Assembly (NCBI GenBank): GCA_030408475.1
Contig: JAUHQG010000015.1
Location: 1-42,614 of the forward strand
DNA: 42,614 nucleotides
DNA from: Candidatus Amphrikana amoebophyrae
Lineage (GTDB): Bacteria > Chlamydiota > Chlamydiia > Chlamydiales > JACRBE01
Reading direction: 5' to 3'
The position numbers and the translations under genes are program-made. Positions 34,401 to 42,569 of the stretch are shown in pieces (the first letter of the stretch is position 1; each line of letters opens with the position of its first letter). The notes under the pieces were generated by a model that was not told the origin of the DNA, did not search any database, and saw nothing but the letters and a program-made list of their open reading frames with translations.

Positions 34401-34921
34401 AGCCTGGCGATTCAGCCAAATATGAAATGCTCTTAGAGTTGGTTCAAAACTTAATTGAAGGTAATCATAAGACGGTTATCTTCTCGCAATATACCAAAAT
34501 GTTGCAAATTATGAAAAATGACTTTGAAAAAATGGGGATCAAGTTTTCATATCTAGATGGATCTACAAAAAATCGCTTAGATATTGTCAAAGAGTTTAAT
34601 AGAGATTCAACGATTTCAGTTTTCTTAGTTTCTCTTAAAGCAGGAGGGACGGGTCTCAATTTAGTTGGAGCGGATACTGTGATCCATTATGACATGTGGT
34701 GGAATCCAGCTGTAGAAAATCAAGCGACAGATAGGGTTCATCGAATTGGGCAAAACAGAGCTGTTTCAGTCTATAAGTTGGTGACAATGAACACGATTGA
34801 AGAGAAGATTGTGGAGATGCAAAATCGCAAGCAGGGGCTAGTCAAAAAAGTGGTAAGTTGTGATGAAGAAGCGATTTCAAAACTTACCTGGGAAGATGTT
34901 TTAGAGTTATTACAAAGTTAA
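31424..34921 (+). CDS. SWI2/SNF2-family helicase with SWIM zinc finger (CT708 homologue)
   Basis: A 1165-aa protein. SWIM-type zinc finger: Cys73, Cys75, Cys81 and His83 (CDCPYHYDCQH). Long central region of unknown fold, then the SF2 ATPase: motif I DDMGLGKT (730-737), DEAQ box (827-830), motif III LSGTPIEN, and the C-terminal lobe with IFSQYTKML, SLKAGGTGLNL and the ATDRVHRIGQ motif VI. It translocates on double-stranded DNA; a role in transcription or nucleoprotein remodelling is likely but not proven. The order tig / SNF2 / mreB / pckA follows CT707-CT710. Only TTTGGAA precedes the ATG as a possible Shine-Dalgarno. Confidence 0.93.
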   Translation: MLNLRKLKQDFSSNVLKEGKQIFEEKKVVAAKILHLDSSVLRVNAKIEGQYNNTYESEIEIDRLDNETIDSDCDCPYHYDCQHLAALLYFLDANLDAILVDYSKENDFEGGKKEIDEDEKEKILEVVKEAEVKEGQRRDKQYQKELLQEYIHASKVLSRSPFFLPARQTAVDKAELAMIFSMPKDGKKSIIELQLALRLPFRSKPLHIPNTREFIDSLRHAEPLYIGGKRYLFSLDSFDSDYKVLSRMLIDYARFTDKSASTTGSGSEKWQRLAAVEVKSFGHILSSAFEIEYKKLQKQHGSFQDQSQFVLPCIYFESLETPLMFCHKPAKFKLAIEYIDPPVSKILLNPSLQIEDKEVILEDVTFFESAMPGMLFDQVYYRFDDHVTRLHLLHIQEMREVTIPEPLFGTFVENSLPVLHQFCNVENEVITEKFVTLPFVDDMAAICDLSFLDGELEAVLKFQYGDSLVPACVEKMTQDDLNSFVTEEGIVGRNLVEEQQLVDEVFQDFIFNEAQGHFVAKSEKKIIEFMTDIIPRYKDRITFNCPQNLLDQFIYDETSFTISLSHSGKMDSYDLDLKVDGKLNGIRMDRIWECVLSKRAFLELDVSGAKAKSKSMKSKLPKILVLDLEKVSKVVQLFDELRIDKLADHKLECPLWTLANIDASNFKDLPVEFTMSDPLKEIRRQMLGEKPFDFSPVPKVINAKLRTYQEEGVQWLERLRLMYLSGVLADDMGLGKTLQAIVAVTQTQKKGDTSLVVCPTSLLYNWYEEIHKFNPNLKVLVIDGVPNQRKKMIQTVSKYDVVVTSYSLLQKDIEMYQPTVFKYSILDEAQHIKNRGTRNAKSVKMVNAVHRLILSGTPIENSLEELWSLFDYLMPGFLSSYDRFIEKYIRVPKEELQDNLNYLKKKVAPFIMRRMKEDVLDDLPPVSEIPYRCHLTEFQQELYKSYAASARDELTKLVERDGFDKVQIHVLATLTRLKQICCHPAIFAKESVEPGDSAKYEMLLELVQNLIEGNHKTVIFSQYTKMLQIMKNDFEKMGIKFSYLDGSTKNRLDIVKEFNRDSTISVFLVSLKAGGTGLNLVGADTVIHYDMWWNPAVENQATDRVHRIGQNRAVSVYKLVTMNTIEEKIVEMQNRKQGLVKKVVSCDEEAISKLTWEDVLELLQS

Positions 34922-35017
34922 TTCTTTAAACTTAATTTATATATATTAGGTTTTTATATAAATAAAATGCTGATTTAGTTATACTACCCTCATCTTTAAT
35001 AAATAAGTAGGTATATC

Positions 35018-36139
35018 TTGAATTCAGCAATCCATGGCGTAGTTGCAATAGGGGTAGTTGGCGCCACTTTTTGTGTAAAGTCGTCACCTTATTCTAAAGT
35101 ATCAGCAGTGGCGGGTAGCGCGCTATATTTGATATCGCTCTATAGCCAAAAATTATCGACTCTTCGATCAATAGGTATAACTATTATTTCAATGCTTGCT
35201 TTAAGAGATAATTTTAAGTTGTCCGCAATAGTTGGCGCTTTTGTAGGGGTTTGTCAAGTAGCTCTTTATCACCTTCAACCTGCAAAAATAGAGCCTATTG
35301 ATAGTGAGATTTTAGAACTAGATACCGTTTTGGATCATATCACAGAATATGTAGAGTTAGATAAAAAAGAAGAGGGGACTCGCTCAGAAGAGTTGATCAC
35401 AAAGCATGGGGGTTTATTTCTAGGCCAATCAGATGGGGCAAAGGTTTTACGATCACCGATGTTATGTGGTAAAGAAATAGCTATTGAGTTGTCTGTTACA
35501 GAAGCTAATCCTAATTATAAATACTCGAGATATCTTGACTTAATGTGTCAATTAAAAGAAAAAGTAATTGAGAAATATCCTGATAAAGATCAAAGAATTA
35601 ACTATGTTAGTTTAGGTTCGGGCAACATGCTGTTTGACTGGTATTGCATCGCTTTATTAATCAAAGAAGGGTATAAAAACATTTCTATATCATTAATTGA
35701 TACAGCCTATGACTGCAACGAGAAATCTGATGAAGTGGCCCAATTAAAACCTGAGGCAATTGTTAAACATAATCAGTTTATTTCTACTCTTAAGCGATAT
35801 GCGTTAGTTAAAAAAGCAAATGTTCAATCTCGGTTATTGATGAGTTTAGGTCAGTATACTAGTGATATTTTCCCTGCGGAAAAAATAAACGTTTTTACTG
35901 GGGTAAATTTTAGTTGGACGAATGTAAGGATCCCTGGTCAATTAAACAAAGATGTTCGGAAGTTAAGTGATCTACTTATCGACTCGAGTGTGGGATTGTT
36001 TGCGTCTAGTAGCTCTGTATATCGCCATTTGGGCTATAGATCAATGTGTACGCCACATCAAGATCAAGAGGCTGCTATTACGACTACTCAAGGTTTTCTA
36101 AAGAGATTGGCCCCAGAAGTAAGTGTGCCTTTAGTGTAG
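35018..36139 (+). CDS. Membrane-anchored methyltransferase-like protein
   Basis: A 373-aa protein beginning at TTG 35018 with TAGGT 5-6 nt upstream; no ATG in frame gives a full N-terminus. Four short hydrophobic stretches fill residues 4-20, 28-44, 51-63 and 69-86, a compact cluster like the bilobed domains of chlamydial Inc proteins. After a charged linker comes a Rossmann-like part with VSLGSGN (197-203) as a possible SAM-binding motif I and SISLIDTAYD as the acidic strand end. Not present between CT708 and CT709 in Chlamydia as I know the order, so it is an insertion in a conserved block. It could be an inclusion-membrane methyltransferase. Catalytic function is unproven. Confidence 0.7.
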   Translation: MNSAIHGVVAIGVVGATFCVKSSPYSKVSAVAGSALYLISLYSQKLSTLRSIGITIISMLALRDNFKLSAIVGAFVGVCQVALYHLQPAKIEPIDSEILELDTVLDHITEYVELDKKEEGTRSEELITKHGGLFLGQSDGAKVLRSPMLCGKEIAIELSVTEANPNYKYSRYLDLMCQLKEKVIEKYPDKDQRINYVSLGSGNMLFDWYCIALLIKEGYKNISISLIDTAYDCNEKSDEVAQLKPEAIVKHNQFISTLKRYALVKKANVQSRLLMSLGQYTSDIFPAEKINVFTGVNFSWTNVRIPGQLNKDVRKLSDLLIDSSVGLFASSSSVYRHLGYRSMCTPHQDQEAAITTTQGFLKRLAPEVSVPLV

Positions 36140-36369
36140 AAGTTAATATATGATTATGGCAAAATATATCCCATTCCTATCGAGGTCTGGTTTCAATGTA
36201 CTTATCATTGATTATTTTAAGCTATAGTAGAATGAGCTTACCAAGCAGAGTGATCGCTTCAGCAGCCTTGTTTTTACGCAAGTGGTCATCAATAATTCTT
36301 TGGAAAATTAAGCTTAAGTTCTCAAAAAGGCAATGCTTAATAATTCTAACCCATATTTAAACAATACCC
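36140..36369. other. Gene-free spacer upstream of the mreB promoter
   Basis: No intact gene. On the minus strand a 45-codon stretch open from about 36361 down to 36224 reads as plausible protein (FQRIIDDHLRKNKAAEAITL) but has no start codon. It may be a decayed gene fragment. Confidence 0.3.
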
Positions 36370-36398
36370 TTGCATAGAAGGCTGACTCAATATACAAT
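36370..36398 (+). promoter_or_regulatory. Promoter of mreB
   Basis: TTGCAT, 17-bp spacer, TACAAT; leader of about 35 nt to the ATG at 36440. Confidence 0.6.
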
Positions 36399-36439
36399 CC
36401 AAAAATTGGTGAATTGTACTTAAATGATCAGGCTGAGTC

Positions 36440-37519
36440 ATGGAAAAAAACACGTTTAAAAAGCTAACAGATATCCTTACCGATAAAATGAAAGGGGTTA
36501 CTAGCGTTTTCTCAAGCGATATTGGTATTGACCTTGGTACTGCAAATACTCTTGTTTACGTCAAAGGGCGTGGTATCACTTTAGCCGAACCTTCTGTTGT
36601 TGCTGTCGACTCAAGAACTAAAGAAGTGATCGCTGTTGGACAAAAAGCGAAAGAAATGCTTGGAAAAACTCCTCGTCAAATTCACGCTGTTAGGCCCATG
36701 AAAGACGGTGTTATCGCAGATTTTGAAATCGCTGAAGGTATGCTTAAAGCTCTTATCAAGCGAGTCACTCCAAACCGTTCACTATTTAGACCTAAGATTT
36801 TAATCGCCGTTCCATCTGGGATTACTGGCGTTGAAAAACGTGCCGTTGAAGATTCAGCCCTTCGAGCTGGCGCTCAAGAAGTTTTTCTCATCGAAGAACC
36901 AATGGCGGCTGCTATTGGCGTAGATTTGCCTGTTCACGAACCTGCTGCCAGCATGATTGTTGATATCGGGGGTGGTACAACTGAAATTGCTATTATTTCC
37001 CTTGGTGGTATTGTTGAATCTCGCTCACTGCGTATTGGTGGCGACGAATTTGATGATTGCATTATCAATTACATGCGTCGCACTTACAATTTGATGATTG
37101 GACCAAGAACCGCTGAAGAAATTAAAGTGACAATTGGATCAGCCTATCCTCTTGGTGACTACGAATTAGAGATGGAAGTGAGAGGTCGCGACCAAGTTGC
37201 CGGTCTTCCTATCACAAAGAGAATTAATTCAGTTGAAATTCGTGAATGTTTAGCAGAGCCTATTCAGCAAATCATTGAGAATGTGAAATTGACTCTCGAA
37301 AAATGTCCTCCAGAACTTGCTGCCGATCTAGTTGATCGCGGTTTAGTATTAGCAGGAGGGGGAGCTTTAATTAAAGGGTTAGACAAATTCTTGATTAAAG
37401 AGTGTGGACTCCCTGTGATTATTGCCCCATCACCACTATTAGCAGTATGTTTAGGTACTGGTAAGGCCTTGGAGTATCTTGATCAATTCAAGAAGTCTAA
37501 GACAATGTCTTCTTATTAA
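36440..37519 (+). CDS. mreB: Cell-shape-determining actin homologue MreB
   Basis: A 359-aa protein. Phosphate-1 loop DLGTANT (31-37), phosphate-2 [10 protein letters not shown], and the adenosine motif [10 protein letters not shown] near residue 310. In Chlamydiae MreB organises septal peptidoglycan synthesis for polarised division in the absence of FtsZ. An N-terminal extension of about 25 residues ([20 protein letters not shown]) precedes the actin fold; such extensions with membrane-binding potential occur in chlamydial MreB. It is followed by pckA after 127 nt. Confidence 0.97.
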   Translation: MEKNTFKKLTDILTDKMKGVTSVFSSDIGIDLGTANTLVYVKGRGITLAEPSVVAVDSRTKEVIAVGQKAKEMLGKTPRQIHAVRPMKDGVIADFEIAEGMLKALIKRVTPNRSLFRPKILIAVPSGITGVEKRAVEDSALRAGAQEVFLIEEPMAAAIGVDLPVHEPAASMIVDIGGGTTEIAIISLGGIVESRSLRIGGDEFDDCIINYMRRTYNLMIGPRTAEEIKVTIGSAYPLGDYELEMEVRGRDQVAGLPITKRINSVEIRECLAEPIQQIIENVKLTLEKCPPELAADLVDRGLVLAGGGALIKGLDKFLIKECGLPVIIAPSPLLAVCLGTGKALEYLDQFKKSKTMSSY

Positions 37520-37646
37520 TTTTCTATCTTGTTGCTAAAGCTTCAATTTCAAGACTATAGGGGCAGATTTCCTAATAGCGCTTTCCCAAAAACGCTCTCT
37601 GTGTTATTTGTTTTTTCAATACGATTTTTAAAATTAGGATGTGTTT

Positions 37647-39446
37647 ATGAAAGTGGACCAACTCAAACATAAAGCACTTCAAGAGTGGATTATCAAGTGG
37701 AAAAATCATTTCGAGCCCAGTGATGTCTATGTTTGTGATGGTAGCGAGCAAGAACACCACCGCTTAGCTGGTGAACTGGTGAAAAGTGGCGCTTTTATAA
37801 AACTCAATGAAAATAAACGCCCTGGAAGTTATTGGTGCGCTTCAGATCCCAATGATGTTGCTCGAGTTGAAGAGCGAACCTTTATTTGCTCTAAAGATCC
37901 CAAAGATGCAGGTCCTACCAACCACCATAAAGATCCCAAAATTATGCACGATGGGCTCAATAAGATCTCAAAAGGATGTATGAAAGGTAGAACCATGTAT
38001 GTGGTTCCTTTTTGTATGGGCCCAATAGATGCTCCCTTGGCTATGATTGGGGTTCAGCTTAGTGATTCGCCATATGTAGCTTGTAACATGCGTACAATGA
38101 CTCGTATGGGGCAACAAGTGCTCGATAAGTTAGGAAAGGATGGAGAATATATTCCATGTCTTCATTCTGTTGGCGTCCCATTAAATGAAGGCGATACCGA
38201 TAGCTATTGGCCGTGCTCTCCTGAAGATGTGGTTGTTTCCCACTTTCCTGAAGAAAAGCTAATCTTTTCCTATGGTTCAGGATATGGTGGCAACGCTTTA
38301 CTTGGTAAAAAGTGTTTAGCTCTGCGTATTGCTTCAGTCAAAGCAAAAGAAGAAAAATGGTTAGCTGAGCATATGCTTATTATTAAGCTTACGAGCCCAG
38401 AAGGGGAATCAAAATTTATTGCAGGATCATTTCCAAGCGCTTGTGGAAAGACTAACTTAGCAATGCTAGAGCCATCCCTTCCAGGTTGGAAAGTGGAATG
38501 CGTTGGCGATGATATTGCTTGGATGAAAGTGGGTAAAGATGGCAGATTATATGCCATTAACCCTGAAGCGGGCTTTTTTGGAGTAGCGCCTGGGACAAGT
38601 GAAAAATCAAATCCTAATTGTATGAGAGCGATTGAAAAAAATACCATTTTTACCAACGTTGGCTTAACTGAAGATGGTGACGTTTGGTGGGAAGGGATGA
38701 CAGACATCCCTCCTAAGATGAAAATGGATTGGAAAAGAAGACCTTGGGATCCGAGTAGCAAAGAAAAAGTGGCTCATCCTAACTCTAGATTTACAGCACA
38801 TGCAACTATGTGCCCCATACTAGCCAAAGAGTTTGATGAGCCGGAAGGTGTGCCAATAGATGCGATTATCTTTGGCGGAAGGCGTAAATCTTTAGTTCCT
38901 CTTGTATATGAGAGTTTGTCTTGGGAGCACGGTGTATTTTTAGGAGCTTCACTTTCCTCTGAACTCACTGCTGCTGTGAAGGGGACCGTAGGAAAACTGC
39001 GTCATGATCCGTTTTCAATGATCGCATTTTGTGGTTATAATATGGGTGATTATTTTAGCCACTGGTTAGACTTTGCTAAATTTACTGATCGATCTAAATT
39101 GCCTAAGATATTCAATGTGAATTGGTTTAGGCAAGATAGCGCTGGTAAATTTATGTGGCCAGGATTTGGAGAAAATGGTCGAGTGCTTAAGTGGATCTTT
39201 GAAAGATGTTCAGATGATGCTAAAGCAGAGTTAACGCCGATTGGAAATGTACCTCATATGGAAGATTTTGACCTTCAAGGATTAGATATTTCAAAAGGGC
39301 AAATGGATGAGTTACTTAAAATTGACACCGAAGGGTGGCTAAAAGAGATGGACGAGCTGGATAGTTATTTTTCTATGTTTAAAGAGAGTATGCCTCAAGC
39401 TCTTTTAGAAGAACTTGAAGCAATAAGAAAGAGATTAAAAAAGTAG
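37647..39446 (+). CDS. pckA: Phosphoenolpyruvate carboxykinase, GTP-dependent
   Basis: A 599-aa protein from the ATG at 37647, which has AGGA 7 nt upstream; an in-frame GTG at 37641 is too close to that site. The P-loop FPSACGKTNLAM holds the reactive Cys266 typical of the GTP-dependent class. Further signatures: DDIAWMKVGKDGRLYAINPE, GRRKSLVPLV and FFGVAPGTS. It converts oxaloacetate and GTP to PEP, GDP and CO2, linking the TCA cycle to gluconeogenesis. Length and position next to mreB match CT710. Its 3' end overlaps the convergent gene by 12 nt. Confidence 0.97.
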   Translation: MKVDQLKHKALQEWIIKWKNHFEPSDVYVCDGSEQEHHRLAGELVKSGAFIKLNENKRPGSYWCASDPNDVARVEERTFICSKDPKDAGPTNHHKDPKIMHDGLNKISKGCMKGRTMYVVPFCMGPIDAPLAMIGVQLSDSPYVACNMRTMTRMGQQVLDKLGKDGEYIPCLHSVGVPLNEGDTDSYWPCSPEDVVVSHFPEEKLIFSYGSGYGGNALLGKKCLALRIASVKAKEEKWLAEHMLIIKLTSPEGESKFIAGSFPSACGKTNLAMLEPSLPGWKVECVGDDIAWMKVGKDGRLYAINPEAGFFGVAPGTSEKSNPNCMRAIEKNTIFTNVGLTEDGDVWWEGMTDIPPKMKMDWKRRPWDPSSKEKVAHPNSRFTAHATMCPILAKEFDEPEGVPIDAIIFGGRRKSLVPLVYESLSWEHGVFLGASLSSELTAAVKGTVGKLRHDPFSMIAFCGYNMGDYFSHWLDFAKFTDRSKLPKIFNVNWFRQDSAGKFMWPGFGENGRVLKWIFERCSDDAKAELTPIGNVPHMEDFDLQGLDISKGQMDELLKIDTEGWLKEMDELDSYFSMFKESMPQALLEELEAIRKRLKK

Positions 39447-40865
39447 TTTTTTGTCAATATCACTTGATCCTAGTTGGTTTTGCATGGCTAGGCATGTAGT
39501 ATAGTCTTTAGTTAACTCTGCAATTTTATCGTTTAATAGATCTTGCAAGCTTTTGTGTAGTGGTGTAGATCTTGTCGAAAGAGTTTCTACAAATTCCCTT
39601 AAATAAGTGGATAAATAGCCTTCTTCAATCATTTTGTCTAATACACTTGGTGGAGGCTCTATGTACTTTTCTCTTAATTCATGAATTTTTCGGATCAGTT
39701 TTGCGAGATTATTACCTCTTATATTGTTTGTAACATCATGAATATGATCTGTCAAAGTTTCCTTGTACATAACATGGGGCAATAAAAACATACCATCATT
39801 GATTGCGATCATTTTTTGGTGTCTATGGGCTAAGTTAAAAAAAGTAGCAGCATGTGCTTTTTCTCTGGGAACTTCTGAAGTGCCTTTTTTTATAGATTTT
39901 ACAATTTTTTTAGCTAAAAGAAAATTAAATTCATTATAGTATAAATCTAATAAGCTTGGGAGTTTTGATAAAATGGGATGCAAAGCTCCTGAAGCACTTG
40001 GACATGACCATTGACTTTTTAGGCGGATAATAGCGAGCTTTATGAGATCATTATGAGTACAATCGGGTTGCTCTGTTTTTATATCTTGGTAGTTGTTCCA
40101 AAAATCGGCTAATAGGCTGAGTTCATCAGCTGGAATTTGTGGCAGAAGAGGTTTAGTCGATGTTGAATGTGACCTTTGTGCAATAATTGCTTTTGTGATT
40201 AATAATTTTAACTCGTTATCAGATAAATTTGGAAATGCTTCAACAAATTGAGGATAACAATTATGAGCTAGTGATTTTTCATCTACAGAAAGGGCAGGGG
40301 GATTTTTCGGATTAGGGAGGTCGGTTTTGTAATGATTTTTTGCGAGCTCATGAACTTGTTGTTCAGTCAATGTTGGGTTGGATTTTTGGAAAGTATTATA
40401 ACAGTCCCAATATTTAATGATTTCACTTCTCAATTCAATCCAATTAATATCAGTTTGCAAAAGCATAGATTGCATATTTTTCATTATAGAGTTATGGATT
40501 TGTAGAGGTGAAGCTTGTGGTTGTGTAGCTCTTAGTTTTTGATATACCTCAAAGTATTTATCAAAAGCACTTGCAGAAGTTTTTTTTGGAGATTTATCTA
40601 TAACTGCAGCTCCAGACAAATCTTGGTATCGAGCTTTTCTATATGTATAGTCTGGAAAAATATTGCGATGATATAGATCCACTTTTTCAGGTGAGCCTAA
40701 ACTTATGATTATCATCCATATTTTATCCATTTGAGCTTTATTTAGTCGCGCTGGAGCAGCTGAAAATTGCTCATTAATAGCATTGATGAGTATTGGTTTT
40801 GCACTATTTGAAACTAAAAATGAATAAATAGTATCAAAAGTTGGATATTGAGCTATAGCGGCCAT
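39435..40865 (-). CDS. Helical-repeat protein of unknown function
   Basis: A 476-aa protein. The ATG at 40865 has GGGGA about 7 nt upstream; a TTG at 40907 would add 14 residues without a Shine-Dalgarno. No signal peptide, membrane segment or known catalytic motif. A degenerate unit of about 35 residues appears at least four times (about 101-136, 150-180, 199-231, 250-286). Each has aromatic residues, then a P-x-[ALC]-[ST] step and a helix with [IVL]H or [IV]K, for example YNTFQKSNPTLTEQQVHELA. This suggests a solenoid-like binding protein. It is convergent with pckA. Could be an effector or scaffold; not recognised. Confidence 0.7.
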   Translation of the reverse strand: MAAIAQYPTFDTIYSFLVSNSAKPILINAINEQFSAAPARLNKAQMDKIWMIIISLGSPEKVDLYHRNIFPDYTYRKARYQDLSGAAVIDKSPKKTSASAFDKYFEVYQKLRATQPQASPLQIHNSIMKNMQSMLLQTDINWIELRSEIIKYWDCYNTFQKSNPTLTEQQVHELAKNHYKTDLPNPKNPPALSVDEKSLAHNCYPQFVEAFPNLSDNELKLLITKAIIAQRSHSTSTKPLLPQIPADELSLLADFWNNYQDIKTEQPDCTHNDLIKLAIIRLKSQWSCPSASGALHPILSKLPSLLDLYYNEFNFLLAKKIVKSIKKGTSEVPREKAHAATFFNLAHRHQKMIAINDGMFLLPHVMYKETLTDHIHDVTNNIRGNNLAKLIRKIHELREKYIEPPPSVLDKMIEEGYLSTYLREFVETLSTRSTPLHKSLQDLLNDKIAELTKDYTTCLAMQNQLGSSDIDKKLLF

Positions 40866-41079
40866 GAAATTTCCCCAATATAGTGGTTTTAGAGCTAACC
40901 TAAGCAAATATATTAGCTAATTTTTCAGGTAGAATATTGGTATGGCTCAATGAGCGAGATTGCGTGAATAGACAATAAACTCCCTAAAGTTTCGCAAAAG
41001 TTTACTCTATATTAGAATAGAAATCAATAGATAAAAATAACGATACTTCCCAAACAACTTAAGGCTTAATTTTTTTTAC

Positions 41080-41122
41080 TAGTTTTCTCGATTGAAAAAA
41101 AAATTTGCAATCGAGAAAACTA
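41080..41122. other. 15-bp perfect hairpin downstream of ndk
   Basis: TAGTTTTCTCGATTG at 41080-41094 pairs with CAATCGAGAAAACTA at 41108-41122. On the minus strand A residues, not T, follow the stem, so it is not a classical intrinsic terminator there; it may protect the ndk mRNA 3' end. Nothing else is seen in 40866-41131. Confidence 0.6.
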
Positions 41123-41131
41123 AAAATAGAG

Positions 41132-41644
41132 TTAGGCTGAAACTCTAGAAATAACTTGATTAGATTTGAAGAAGTAGTCGATTTCGATTTTAGCGTTTTC
41201 GAGTGAATCTGAACCATGAACAGCATTAGCGTCGATGCTATCTGCAAAATCAGCTCTGATCGTGCCTGGAGCCGCTTCTTTAGGATTGGTAGCGCCCATG
41301 ATCTCACGGTTTTTAAGTAGAGCATTGTCGCCTTCTAAAACCATCACTAAAACAGGACCTGAAGTCATGAATTTAACTAAGTCATTGAAAAATGGACGCT
41401 CTTTATGAACGGCGTAAAATCCACCAGCTTCTTCAGAAGAAAGGTGAACCATTTTTGCTGCAACAACAGATAGGTTTTGAGCTTCAAAGCGGGCAATAAT
41501 TTCGCCAATGTGATTTTTTGAAACTGCGTCTGGTTTAATAATAGAAAGTGTTTGTTCAATAGCCATTAGATTTTGCTCCTGGGAGTGTAATTTTGCTCCA
41601 AAGAGTAGCACGATAATAAATAGTGTACAAGAGACAAATCTCAT
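41132..41644 (-). CDS. ndk: Nucleoside diphosphate kinase with N-terminal signal-like extension
   Basis: 170 aa from the ATG at 41644, or 144 aa from the internal ATG at 41566. The kinase part begins [15 protein letters not shown] and carries the active-site NAVHGSDS with His117 (144-aa numbering), phosphorylated during the ping-pong transfer from ATP to NDPs. The extension [20 protein letters not shown] has the n-, h- and c-regions of a signal peptide. Both starts have AGGAG at good spacing (6 and 9 nt), and a promoter (41666-41694) puts the transcript start about 15 nt before the first. Normal Ndk is cytosolic and about 141-145 aa, so two forms, one exported, are possible. The kinase identity is certain; the true start is not. 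Confidence 0.92.
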   Translation of the reverse strand: MRFVSCTLFIIVLLFGAKLHSQEQNLMAIEQTLSIIKPDAVSKNHIGEIIARFEAQNLSVVAAKMVHLSSEEAGGFYAVHKERPFFNDLVKFMTSGPVLVMVLEGDNALLKNREIMGATNPKEAAPGTIRADFADSIDANAVHGSDSLENAKIEIDYFFKSNQVISRVSA

Positions 41645-41665
41645 AATGAGCTCCTAATTTGGGAA

Positions 41666-41694
41666 ATAGTATCATAAAGTCAAATTGGATCCAA
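41666..41694 (-). promoter_or_regulatory. Promoter of ndk
   Basis: On the minus strand: TTGGAT, 17-bp spacer, TACTAT, about 20 nt before the upstream ATG with its AGGAG. Confidence 0.5.
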
Positions 41695-41843
41695 TGGGTA
41701 AAATATTATTGAATAAGTTGCTTTACGAGTGTGCTTATAAAATCGCAAATTAGGTGATACTTGAGGTTACCTTTTTGAGATTTTTTGGAAAGTATACGAA
41801 AAGGCGATGCTCAACTAATCACACTTGTTTTTCAACAAACGCT

Positions 41844-42251
41844 TTACTTACGGATAAATAAGGGGGCAGTGGGGGGATTTCCTGATGTGGGAAGCCAAAC
41901 TCGAAGCAGCTCAACATCGACATCATCTTTCATCGTAGGGTTCCAGCGCTCTTCTTTATGTTCAGCAAACAAAGATATAATATCGTTATCGATTTGTTTT
42001 TGTTTTTCTTCTGTCAACATTTGGAAATCACTATCGAAAAATAAGCCGAAGTCTTTTCCGAAATCAAGCTTGTCAAGATCTTGGATCGAGGCTTTAATAA
42101 TTTCATCAACTCTTTTGCGTAGTTCGAAACGTCCTATTCGTGGATTTTGAGCGACTTGCTCTTTGGCAATTTTAACATATTGTTCTACAAATTCCAAAGT
42201 TACTGAAGTATCATTCCAAATATATCCTTGCTGATTGGTGCTTATTGACAT
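41844..42251 (-). CDS. Hypothetical acidic protein
   Basis: A 135-aa protein; the ATG has GGGGG 5 nt upstream. Mostly helical, Glu/Asp/Lys-rich, with one Trp-containing N-terminal patch (GYIWNDTSVTLEF) and a Pro-rich end (WLPTSGNPPTAPLFIRK). No membrane segment, no known motif. Its own small transcription unit next to the right-edge repeat. Not recognised; size and acidity would fit a chaperone or regulator, but nothing further supports it. Confidence 0.6.
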   Translation of the reverse strand: MSISTNQQGYIWNDTSVTLEFVEQYVKIAKEQVAQNPRIGRFELRKRVDEIIKASIQDLDKLDFGKDFGLFFDSDFQMLTEEKQKQIDNDIISLFAEHKEERWNPTMKDDVDVELLRVWLPTSGNPPTAPLFIRK

Positions 42252-42347
42252 ATTAACCCCCTAAGGTTTCAAGTAGTATATATAAGGTTTGAGTTTTATT
42301 CTAGAAAAATATTTTTTATAAATATAGTAAAACTAATAGTTCACGAT

Positions 42348-42521
42348 CAATGTAAAGCGGCTTGGCTGTGTTGCATAATTAAAACATAGTGTTACGCAGC
42401 TTTTAGAATTTTCCTGTAGGAAAATTCTTTCAACCAACGCTAGGGGGGGCAAAATGCTAAAGGCATTTTGCCCCCCCCCTCTCTGTATCTTTTATAGATC
42501 CGAAGGATCTATAAAAGATAC
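42348..42521. repeat. Palindromic repeat, copy 2, in gene-free right edge
   Basis: 42348-42450 repeats 45-147 almost exactly. Hairpins: AGAATTTTCC-TGTA-GGAAAATTCT; 42443-42477 (15-bp stem starting with seven G); and 42485-42521 (17-bp perfect stem, GAA loop). The last part has replaced the sequence found in copy 1. I see no gene in 42252-42614. Confidence 0.75.
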
Positions 42522-42569
42522 TGAAGTCATGGGTTATAACATAAATTTATTTGAATTTAGGCAAAAAAA

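Noticed and set aside
36224..36361. Minus-strand 45-codon stretch considered as a small gene
   Set aside because: No start codon and no ribosome site; at most a decayed fragment.
38270..38761. 163-codon open frame on the minus strand inside pckA
   Set aside because: Fully antisense to a strongly conserved enzyme, no Shine-Dalgarno, and composition explained by the codon use of pckA.
41785..42150. 121-codon plus-strand frame opposite the 135-aa gene
   Set aside because: The minus-strand gene has a GGGGG ribosome site and balanced protein-like composition; the plus frame is Ser/Phe-rich as expected of a shadow.
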